From Mauremys mutica (lineage: Eukaryota > Chordata > Testudines > Geoemydidae), in the NCBI RefSeq assembly GCF_020497125.1, contig NC_059080.1:70538618-70602617 (forward strand): 64,000 bases of DNA, written 5' to 3'. The notes beneath the pieces were generated by a model. That model worked only from the letters and a program-made list of their open reading frames with translations. It did no database searches and had not been told where the DNA came from. The translations under genes and the position numbers were made by a program. Shown in pieces: positions 39,001 to 51,000 of this stretch (position 1 is its first letter; every line of letters starts with the position of its first letter).

Positions 39001-42000
39001 GGCCTGGTGGTCCGGTCCCAGGATAGGGATGTGAGTTCCATCTATAGCCCCACCGCAGTTTGGGAATCCCATCGCGGCGAAGCCATCTATGATGACCTGG
39101 ACGTTTCCCAGGGTCACTACCTTTGAGAGCAGTAGCTCAACGATTGCGTGGGCTACTTGCATCACAGCAACCCCCACGGTAGATTTGCTCACGCCAAAGT
39201 GGTTCGCTACTGACTGGTAGCTGTCTGGCGTTGCAAGTTTCCAGAGGGCTATGGCCACTCGCTTCTGCACAGTCAGGGCTGCTCGCATTTGGGTGTCCTT
39301 GCGCTTCAGGGCAGGGGACAGCAAGTCACAGAGTTCAAGGAAAGTGCCCTTACGCATCCTAAAGTTTCGCAGCCACTGTGATTCATCCCAGACCTGCAGC
39401 ACTATGCGGTCCCACCAGTCCGTGCTTGTTTCCCGGGCCCAGAATCGCCGTTCCAGAGCATGAACATGACCCATTGCCACCATGATGTCCACGGCGCGGG
39501 GTCCCATGCTTTGTGAGAGGTCTGTGCCACTCTGACACTTCATGTCCTCACCGCGCTGCCGGAGCCTCCTCGCCCGATTTCTCAGCATCTGACTGTGGAA
39601 GAGGTGGACGATAAGGTGCGAGGAGTTGACAATGGCCATAAGTGCAGTGATGATCGCAGCGGGCTCCATGCTCGCAGTGCTGTGGTGTCCGCGCTGTCAC
39701 TGACCAGAAAAGTGCACGAACAGATTTCCCGCCGGCGCTTTCAGGGAGGGAGGGCGGGAGTGACGGTTGAATGACGACAGTTACCCAAAACCACCCTCGA
39801 CACATTTTTTTCCCCCAGCAGGCATTGGGGGCTCGCCCCAGAATTCCAATGGGCAGCGGGGACTGCGGGAACTGTGGGATAGCTGCCTATAGTGCACTGC
39901 TTGCCCCGTTAGTGTGGACTCACAAAGTCGAATTACTGTCCTTAGTGTGGATACACACGTTCGACTTTGTAAGGTCGATTCCACAAATTCGAGTTAAGTT
40001 AAATCGAACTACTCTGGTAGTGTAGACATACCCTGAGACTGTTGTGAAACACATAGGGAAGACTCTTGAATTCAAGTGTTATCAGTGATTCTATGTCACA
40101 GCAATCTTCCCTGACCAGAGCAGATCCTATTTAATGCCTTGATTGCCACTTCAGCCAACTTCTTAAAAAAAAATCAGTTACATGTGTTTTAACCCCCTTT
40201 TAGCCCATTTCTGATAAAGGATTTCTCTTTATCTCAAATATTTATTCATACATTCTTTTTTATTTTTTGTGAAAATACATTCCCTGGCTAGGAAGATGCT
40301 GAATTGCTAGAGTCATGGAAAAGATAATCTGGAGAAGGAATTTCCCTTGCTCTGTATTTTCTTCCAAATAAATCACTGGTCTTCACATTCTTTTATTCTT
40401 ATTTTTGTACAAACTAGTTTTAAGAAGAAAATCATATTCTACGGAAGCTTGAAACAACAGAACAATTCAGGTGGTACTTCTTGCTCTTCATAAACTGCCT
40501 TTAATATTCAAGGTCAAATTTTCAAAGTGGTCTTAGCTCATCCTCGGACTAGGTCAAAATTTGCATATGAAAACTTGTTGGTGTCAAAGGTTGTGTATGT
40601 ATGTAAACTATCTACCAAACTTGTGCACACAAATCAGATTTACAGATGTCCTAAACGTTAAAAAATCGTAAGACAGATGACCCAAAAGCATGAGATTTAA
40701 AAATAATTATAAATTGTGTTGTTTTTTTGGCTATTTTATGATGATGTCACCTTTTTTAGGGAATCCCCCATCTCAACTGGTGTGAGATCATCTCATGTTC
40801 AAAATTCAGCCAGAAATACACATGCAAAAATCAGGCTGCCTTGTTTACTGATCATCCTCGTCTATCCCCAGGGGTGTGGAGAGCTGCCATTCTCTCTCTC
40901 TCTTCTCCTCTCTAGATAGGCAGCTGTCCCCATTCTAATTCTCCTCTCAGTGCTCCCCCGCAGTCTACTGTCCCCACCTATTCTTTAAATTTATCACATC
41001 CATATTTCCCTCCCTTTCTCCTCATTCTCCTCCCCATCACATTCTCCCACTCTGTCATGCCACATTTCCCTGGGTCCCCTTCAAGATAAACTGCCTGAGT
41101 TTGGAGGCAGAAATCCAAATATAATGAGACCCTTTTAAAAAAAAACAACCCATGCTGTTGCTGTGAGACTTGCAATAAAACTGTGAGTTGGCAACACTTT
41201 GCCAAAACAAGGCACACATCTAGAGGCCACCTTTGAAAATGTTACCCTTAGTTGTCTACAAAATAGTTTCATGTTTATCTTTTCTTGCAAGTACTTTTTC
41301 TCCTTCTGTCTTCTCTTCCACTCATGGGTGATGTTCCCTTTTCTCCTTAGGTCACGCACATACTGTAGCTGAAAACTAATACAAGTTTAATCACAAAAGC
41401 CACCTAGATAACCATTGTGTCCTGTCATTTGATCCCATGGTATTTTATAGATATATTGGTGTTTTACTCATTTTTGGGATGAAGCTGTGATCTTGTGAAA
41501 TTTAACTAAGACACAGTCATCTTCAAAGTCACTGAGAGCCTTTTTTTCAAGTGATAAATCACCAAATGTCCTACTATAGTTAAATGAAAACTTTTTATTT
41601 AGACATAAAAAGTCTTGTGTCTAACGATTTTCATGTGTGAATTATCTCTGTCTCTTTCTCCTAGAGCATTGTTTCCCAAACTTGGGATGCCACTTATGTA
41701 GGGAAAGCCCCTGGCGGGCCGGGCCGGTTTGTTTACCTGCCACGTCTGCAGGTTCAGCCAGTCGCGGTTCCCACTGGCCGTGGTTTGCTGCTCCAGATGC
41801 CGTACATCCCTCGGCCCTCCCAGTGGTAAACAAACCGGCCTGGCCCGCCAGGGGCTTTCCCTACACAAGCGGCATCCCAAGTTTGGGAAACACTGTCCTA
41901 GAGGATGCAATGAATGTATCAAAGTATACAGCAACCTAACAGAATAGTGTTTATTTCATATAGCTTGTGTGTTTCAGCTCATTACCTTTAAGTCCTTTTG

Positions 42001-45000
42001 TACCATCATGTCCTGGACATCCAGGAATTCCCGGTAAACCTCGCTCACCCTGATACATTATTAAAAAAACACGCTGTGTTTAAAATATAATATACATAAC
42101 AGGCACAATCTGTAAAACCATATGACTTGGTTGCACTGATGAACAGACTGATACTAAATGTCAATATTATTGTGTCTTCCCTGTATGATTTTCTGTGGAG
42201 TAATCCACTAGTCTGTGTCAAATAATGGCTAAATGCTGACCTTTGATATATGCAGGAAACACCAATTGTCTTGAGTTAGATCTGTGTATCTATCACTAAG
42301 GCTAGAATTTGGCTCAAATATTTTAAATTCCCTCTAGGTGATCCAATTAATGCAACTGTAGTTTAATTAAAAAATGGTACTTCAGTAATGTATATTACAC
42401 AAGAACACAAATGAATAAAAAACATGTTATTTCCTCTTTTGCTGACCCCCAAGAAATTAGTGTTGACCCTCTAACATTAAAAAAAAAAAAGATAATCTAA
42501 TTTTTCATCGTAAACAAGGAGTTGTAGTCAGCAATACAAAGCTTACACTGTCCCTCAGAAAAAATTTGGTAAAACACAGACCCAACACTGAAAACAAAGG
42601 ATATGTAAATATAACAGCTTAAATCCAACCCAGATTTACATTTGTGCAATCCCATTGACTCATTGCATGGGATGCAAGATAGTGAAGAATTTGCCTCTAA
42701 TTTCATCTATATCATGCATATTTGTACATTTTTCCTTTGGAGATAGTATTTTCTGTTCACTGTAAGCTGCCTCTGTGGGTGGCAAAGACCAAGGGATGCT
42801 CCTGGACTATGCATGCAAACAAGTAGGCTGCTCCCTGTTGTGCAAAAGCAGGATGCTCTTGGAAGTGGCTCTGTAAGCTTCAGTCTCATCAGTTGCTATC
42901 TCATTACGGGTAGAGTAGGTGACTCCACCCATGTGTCCTTGGGAATAATATCGGAGGACAGACTGCTCATGCACCTTTCTTGTTAGTCAGTGAAATCTGA
43001 TGACGGTTCCGAACTACAGAGAGTGGAACCAAACAACTCTATGCACTATGGAGGTGACATCCAGCCCCAGTATAAAATAAGTGAAAATAAAAGCAACAAA
43101 CAAATTTCACATTTGTCGACCTTGCATGCTAGGCCAGTGCTGTCTTCTGAATAAGATCATAAGAACAGCCATATTGGGTCACACCAATGGTCCGTCTAGC
43201 TCAGTATCCTGTCTTCCTATACTGGCCAGTCCCAGATACTTCAGAGGAAATTAATATGACAGGGCAATTTATTGAGGGATCCATCCCATGTCATCCAGTC
43301 CCAGCTTCTGCCAATCAGAGGTTTAGGTGTGACCTGGCGTATGAGCTCTATAAGCATGCTCGTATGGCTTGTGTACCACAATCAGTTTATTGGATTCTGA
43401 GCTCTCAAGAAGTATAAAAATGCAGTTCAGTACTATGTATCCATGATCTTGCACTATTGCTCTTAGCTTACCTGGTCACCTGGTTGCCCTTGAAAACCAC
43501 TAATTCCTCCTAAACCCGCCGATCCTGGGGAGCCTGGCAGCCCTGGAAACCCAATCTGTCCACTATCACCAGGTTCACCCTTCTGAGTTCCCGGGAGTCC
43601 ATCTTTGCCTGGAAATCCTGAGATCCCTCTGATTCCAGGACTGCCTTTTTCACCTGAAATTATTCCACAACAAAAGATTATTGTAAATTTATCCTGGCCC
43701 TTGGGTGATGCATTTTAGTACATTTTTGTGGGTACACTTGTGCGCTCACAATTCATGAAGTACACAATAAATTGTAGACATAAACTGTAGAATGTATACA
43801 ACTAACTAAAGGACATGTCCTCATAATGGGGTAGTGGGATATTCAAATGCTACTATTTGTGTTCACAGTTATGCCTGAAATTTTGAAACTAATATTAATT
43901 GTGGCACCATGACAAAAAATTGTAGACGTTTTTTAAAAACCAGGCAAGGTGGATGTACACACACACACACACACACACACTCTCTCTCTCTCATGAGCTC
44001 ACCTGTTTCCCCTGGAAACCCAACCTCACCAGGAAGCCCTTGTTCTCCCTTTTGTCCTTTTTCCAGCCATAAGGTAATGAAGCCACTGTCTCCCTGAGCA
44101 CCTCTTTCACCTTTGAAGAAGAACAGTGAATATAATACATACAAATGCTAGCTGACCACATTGTATCGTAAAATTTCATTAAAAATACATTTAGGTGCTT
44201 GAATTCTCTCCCAAAGTCTTACCAGAGTGCCTTTTTCTCTTCTCTTTAGAACATAATGGAAGTCTCATTTCTTTCAACAAGTTTATCACTGAAGTTATTT
44301 TGTCTTTCCCCTCTTTATATTAATCTGTAAACCTCTTTTCTTTGTGTGAGTTGGGAATTGCTTCTGGTGTGGGTGGAGTAGTTTGCCTGGGGGCTACTGG
44401 ACTTGCCATTGTGCAGATCTTTTGATTCTCACTGACTATGTATTTAGCAGGTTGATCTTTATTCCTTGTTTTAATGCTGGGACATGATATTGCCAATAAC
44501 CTTCATATTTACATTGAACAATGAGAAAAACATGACAGAACCTTAAAGAATGCCCTGCTTCAAATCTGTTGGTGATGACATACAATTGCTCATCACCCCT
44601 GTTGAGAGAGAGCTGCACCAGATGCAGCAGTGTATGTAAAGGGCACATAAAAAGAGGTGCATGAAAAAGCAGACTCATTAAACAGACCATCTGGTTCTGC
44701 TTGCATGTACACCTGATTTACCTCCACTGATCCCATTGGAAACTGGCAGTGAATTGATTAAAGGCCTTTTATAACAAACAGGAAATTAAAACAATTTTAT
44801 TAACAAAAATGAAAAAAGCCAGTTGAAAGGCAGAGGTCATATGGATTCTCCATACCTTTTCGCCCTCCATCCCCACATTCTCCAGGAGGCCCCCTTGAAC
44901 CCATTTCTCCTTGTTCACCATTTCCACCTGGGATTCCTGTCTGTCCTCCTTTTCCTGGGATTCCTGGGAAACCTTGGATGCCTTGGATGCCTTTGCTACC

Positions 45001-48000
45001 TGGTAATAATGTTAAGATACTGATGTGCTTATCTAACAGCCTACTATGGTGCTGTTAGAAAGAGTGTTATTAGAAAGCTTGCAAAGCAAAAGGGAGACAG
45101 TTTAGAGAGAGTTTTGGAAAGTTAGTAATATATGAGAATCAACAGCAGATGTATTTGGGTAATACTAAGGTAAAGCTGGGTAACAATAGAACACGCAGTA
45201 GCAGACATTCACTATGTAGGTACTTAGCTGATGCTCATCACTGGTATCTGAGCTACAAAAGGTTACACATAGAATTGTACTCGGGTGTAATGGAAGGGAG
45301 CCAACTGAGGCTCCTTGATACTCTCCCATCCAGCCCTGGCAAAAGTGTTAGCCTTCCACTGCTCTAACTTCCACAGACTTTATGTCAGTGGAAGATCAAG
45401 CATACTGGGGCTCCACCTGCCCTTGCCCCTCCTCTGGGACTTCTGGATATACTCCCTCTCTCTTTTTCCTCCAGCACGAGGCGTGTGGCTGTCTCTGCCT
45501 GATTTCCTCTGGCAGAGTCCCCCTCTCCAGACATTTTAAAGCCACTTTGTGACATTATGGGGTCTAAAGTGGCCTAACGGAGTGGAGCAGCCAGCCCATA
45601 GATAATTAACCTCCCATATTTTCATTCTCTCATAACTTTCTGGAAAATTCTCCTCCTTTGGGGATTAAACACTTATTTCATGCTTAGGTTCAAGCCAAAT
45701 GGTTATTTCTTTTTAAGTCTGAGGAAAGTAGTTCAGTCTTTTGTAAATGTATTTATGCATTTTTAAAGCACTTCATTAGTGCCTCAGTAAATGTTTCTTA
45801 CTTTCAAATCTAAACTGTTGCTAAGGTTTTACTAAACAATTCCCCAAATGCTGGTAGCATTAGAGAGGATTCCCAGCTGGGGGAAGCTGTTTCCCCACTC
45901 ACATGACCTCATACTTCTTAGGCACACATGAGTATGCTCTCATACAATATTGCACTGAAACCAGGACACAATAATGACCAGTTGCAGACAGGAAGAATGA
46001 AATAGTCCATAGAAATTTGCCTGTAGCTTTCATAAAACAACCAAAAGCAAAGAATCTTTGGTGCACCCTGCAAGCTGCAAACTCTTTACACTTGCTTGAC
46101 TTTTGCTCCAAGAGACATAAGAAAGAGTGATATTCTCATTGTTTTTCACAGATCCATGTAGTAGAGGCTGGAAGGGTGTGAACAGTGCAAAGTACTCTCA
46201 CTGACATCACTTGAGAAGGAGCATCTCTTTAAAAGAATTACATGTAACAGGGTGATAGATACATTAGGCTTCATATACCTCGTTGGCCTGGGACTCCTGG
46301 TAATCCATCGTTCCCAGGAAGCCCGGGATATCCTCGAGGGCCTGGAGGACCGGGGGACCCTGGGACACCAGGAGTTCCTGGTAGGCCTTTCATTCCAGCT
46401 GGCCCTGGTGGGCCCATGTCTCCTTTCTGGCCTTTAAAACCTGGTAAGCCTGAGAAAACAATTTTACTCACTTTATAACCAGAAGCACAAAAGAAGATTC
46501 AGCAATACAGATAGTCATAAGAAGGATGGGGGCAGGGATCTTATATAACATTATTGATTTTTGGTGGAAACTTCAATACTGAAAACACTGGGCTGAAAAC
46601 TGAAATATTTTGATTTGTAAATACTGCCACAGTGCCTCCTGGCAGTGGGGAGATGGTACATCACGGGAATTCCTGGCCGCAATATTTTGGTTTTCAGATG
46701 AAATATTTAGATTTTTCGAGTGTTGGTATTTTTAATAAAAAAAATTTCTACAAATTACTGAAAAATGTAATTCAGTTGAAAATCCAATTTTCCACAGAAA
46801 AACAGTATCACCAGCAATTTTTCCATCAGTCTCACTCAGTGACACTTTTACCTAAGTCTGGGCTGTAACTACATGCTAAATAAACAGCATACTTTTAAGA
46901 TACTGAAGATTACAAAATAGGAAATACTTAACTCTTCCATAGTATTAAACCACAATGTATGCATATTTACGAGGCCAGTTAGCAATGTATTATACTATCG
47001 GAGGCAGGTTTGGGAGCTTTTCACTCCACTGACCAGGCTGGGATGAGATCATGCTGAGTAAAGGGAAGGTACAGAACACACTGCACCAAGCACCAGTGGG
47101 TCGAAAGATCTTCATTGGACTGTCTCTGACATGTCAGCCAGGTGGTCAGTATGCAGGAGAGAATTAAATGTAGCACAATGGTCAGAATAAAAGTACAAGT
47201 GAAAACCTCAAGAGCTCTGCTTAGACCAACTACATCATGAATCCCAAACTCCCTATGTCTTGCATTAACAGAAAGCAATTGTGTAACTGTATGGAAGACA
47301 CAGAATTCATGATCCTCTCTCTTTCTGAACTCTATAACTTTGTCTTCCACTATCAAGGGGACCATTAGTCTGATTCCCAAATATGGGTAAAATGGCACAC
47401 AACAGTTAAAAATGTGATTGAACTGTAGTGAGGGGTATCAAATGGGAGCACAATGAGAGAAGGGTGGCTGTGAGAGTCCCAGAGTTTAGAGGTTGGGTTT
47501 ATTTTTTTTTTAAATATCATCATGACAAACCTCCCAAACTAGAAGGTTTCCAGTAGTTAATTTTAACATGGTGGCACACGAATTGCTCCTCAATATAAGA
47601 TGGACAGCCATGGTTATTTTATTTGCACCTCCTCATGTGACGCCCAAAGAGACAGCAGGAGGACATCACTGTAGAAATGAGCTAGTTTTGGTGGAGAAGT
47701 CGATCAGAGAAAGGGGAGACACTTTCAGTTTACTACACCTTAAGATAGTGAATAATTTTCACTAGACACATAATTCCGTCATTCTTAGCTGATGTTTTTC
47801 TTAAATCAAAATGACTGCTTCACAAAGGTTTTTGCTCTGGTACCACTGAAATCAATGGGAACTTTGCTATTGGCATTCTCTGAGAATAAGGGGAGGCTCA
47901 AAGTGATTATCTGCAGAGAGAAAATCAATGGAACAGAGAATATATGGACTGGGGGGTTACTGAGTTTGTAGATATTCACCTGAAAAAGATGCTCAAAGTT

Positions 48001-51000
48001 CAGAGCTGGGATGTAATGTTATGAGCACAGTTTACCTGGAGGGCCTCGGTGTCCAAGAACTCCTGGCTGTCCTGGTGGCCCTTGCAAGCCTTTATCACAT
48101 GGCTGACCGGGTGAGCCTGGAGCGCCTATTTCACCTTTTCTGCCTCTCAGACCTTTAGGACCTGGAAATCCTGGTCTGCCAGACTGTCCTAAAAAGATGC
48201 AATATTTCTCCTGACAAAAAACTTCTCATCCACTCCCCCGGCAACCTCCCTGTAGAGTTCAGAGCAACTTAGTCAATTATTGTTGTATTTTACCCACCCG
48301 CGTGGATAGTTCTATTCTGTAGGTTTTCAAAAATGTTTGATACTTTCCTGCACTTTGGAGTTGGCTGTTACTGAGAACTGCTGCATCCTGCTTTCTGGGG
48401 CAAATACTGACTCTTGCCTCTGTGGGTAATGAGGGCCTTCTGGCAGCAAAACCAGGGCAGGCTCACCTACATGGCCCTGCAGTGTGGACTGGCGAAGTGA
48501 CTGGCTTTTCCTATGTGTACATACAGTGCCTGGCACAACAGGCCCTAATCTCAGCTGGGGCCTTTAGGTACTACTGTGATACAAATAATAATAGGAAGCT
48601 CCACTGCCATGCCATGGCATTGGGGAAGGCTTCTTCCTGCTTCCAACCCTGTAGATCTCTCCAGTGCCTGACTAATCCTTGAGTGTAAATCCCATTAGAC
48701 TTGTCCAGTCAGTTCCTCTAGGGAAAAATCCAGTTAGCATCAGTAGATACTGATCAATGGATGCAGACAGATTTTTAGCCAACTTGGAGAGTTCAAAGAG
48801 GGCTAAGGTACCTGCATTTTGAACGTGTTTGAGAAGAGGCTTGTGCATGTCTACCATGAGCAAAATACCTGGCAACTCTCTCACATAGGCAATGAGAGAT
48901 CAAATAGAGGACATTGTGTATCATGATTACTTCAAAGAAGAATTATTGCAGGTAAGTAATTATATCTTCTTGTCTGCATTACGTACCTGCTACTTTCTAA
49001 ATGCCCATAACTTTCAAGGGCTGTGTAAAGGTCTCACCATATTTCTAATGTTTATAAACACAGGTGGCTGAGTTGCTTAGTTGACTATTCCCTGTTCTAT
49101 CAAATGAGCCCTGTTTCTTTTTAGGCTGTACGAGTGCGTGTGTCCTGGACAGCAGATTAAAATATTATTGTGTGAAAGCATGAATATAGGGACCTAATTC
49201 TGATCTCATTTACACTGTTGTAAAAATCAGGAATAACTTCACATCAGTCACAGTGAAGCCACATAAGAGAGAGATCAGCAGATCTGTCTTTATGCTTTAA
49301 ATGCAGAAGAAATATGACTCATACCTTGTAGTCCAGGAGCACCTAATTCACCTCGTATTCCTTGTGAACCAGATAATCCTGGCAATCCTCTGTGGCCTGG
49401 AATTCCTGGAAGACCATAACTGTTATCACCTGGAACACCTTTCTGGCCTGCAAGTCCAGGAATGCCAGGAAAACCTGGGGCACCGTCAGGAGAAGAACCC
49501 CTTTCACCTTCATCACCTGGATCACCAGCATTGCCTCGAAAGCCTATTGAATTTAAAAATCACACAACATAGACAACCATTCAGATGGTATGTTTTAAAG
49601 GTGTGGGCTACTGTAATGCAAATGTAATAGAATGAAAATATATTCAATTTATATGCAAAATAACATTTGCATACTTCAGGTTTCTCACTGGATAATGATA
49701 TTGCATAAGAAACCAATGAGCCATTGTGGAATTGATATGCTTACCATATCAATTCCACAATATGATATGATATCTACATGTTTTGGGCAGCATATATTTG
49801 TTTTGTGTATTCCCCATCCTTGTTTATTCCAATCCCTTTGGTAAGTAAATATATTCTCCATGTGCCTGCAAGGTTTACATATAACAATCATGCTCCTGCT
49901 AAAGGTTCTGAATTGATGAAGTCTCAGCAGCACCTTCTATTGTGGTAGTAACAGAGCATACTGGAAGGGATTCATCTATACATCAGCCTAACTGGAGATA
50001 TAACTTCCATCCAAACCTGAACAACCATACAACTGAACTTTAGACACACATCCTGCATTTCAAGGGAAAGAGGCTGAGATGGTTAAAACTAGCAAGGCAG
50101 CTCACCCTATCCTGTGTAAGTATACATGCACATGTATTAACAGTCTGTGCAGCTCCATGTTTCAGGGATAAAAAAATACTGTCTCTCTCTCACTTACCGT
50201 CTGGCCCTATATCTCCTGATGTCCCTGGTTTGCCTCGTTGGCCCTTTTGCCCATCAAAGCCATTTGGCCCAGGAGGACCAGGGGGTCCTCTTAATCCCTT
50301 TGGTCCTAAGAACATAGAAAGAATACAGATTTTACAGGATCTGCTTATAACCTATCAAACCTCTCTGCAAACTAAAAGGAGATGTAAGTAAATAGTGGTG
50401 CATCTTCACTGTATGCTGCATTGTGTAGAATTTATAAGCAAGCCGTTCTTTTTATCTTCTTTGAAGATTGAGTGCTTTCATATCTTTCTGAACATTGTGG
50501 GAAGGGCCACCCAAGTTGGCACAGGAAGGTCTGACTGACAGCTTAGACCCAAGGGCTGTGCACTAGTCTGTAAATCTCCAGAATGAGGTTAATCTGGGCC
50601 CCTCTGATAGTAAAACAACTTCAGCAGAATAAATTACGGGTGTTGATTAAGCACAGTTAATTCACGTGATTAAAAAAATTAATTGCGATTAAGGACAGTT
50701 TTAATCACACTGTTAAACAACAGAATGCCAATTGAAATTTATTAATTTTTTTTAATGTTTTCTACTTTTTCAAGCAAATTGATTTCTATTACAACACAAA
50801 ATACAAACTGTACAGTGTTCACTTTTATATTATTATTTTTATTACAAATATTTGCACCGTAAAAATGATAAAAGAAATATTTTTCAGTTCACCTCATTCA
50901 AGTACTATAGTACATACAATCTCTTTATCATGAAAGTGCAACTTATAAATGTCGAATTTTTTGTTACATAACTACACTCAAAAACAAAACAATGTAAAAA

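Larger units (their letters stand above)
35393..40033. mobile_element. full-length Harbinger transposon with two intact genes
   Basis: 4641 bases with ends GGCCTGGTCTACACTA and TAGTGTAGACATACCC, flanked by a perfect TGA duplication (35390-35392 and 40034-40036). PIF/Harbinger elements make 3-bp duplications and carry a DDE transposase plus a Myb-like protein. Both are here, convergently arranged (Myb-like on +, transposase on -) and open. Subterminal regions are rich in TTCGA-containing motifs (TTCGAATTAAC, GTTCGAC). Integrity suggests a young or recently mobile copy. Its presence in a COL4A4 intron need not affect splicing. Confidence 0.93.
33960..41985 (-). other. largest intron, between w12 and w13
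   Basis: 8026 bases, over half of it the Harbinger element 35393-40033. A hAT MITE lies at 41667-41895. 33960-35389 and 40037-41658 show no further clear features, apart from a possible old SINE trace near 34300-34340. Confidence 0.8.

Noticed and set aside
43957..43992. CRISPR-like or satellite array
   Set aside because: Simple CA/CT dinucleotide microsatellite without spacers.
47021..47398. 125-codon minus-strand ORF with hydrophobic stretch
   Set aside because: No recognisable family and not flanked by suitable splice sites in collagen phase.
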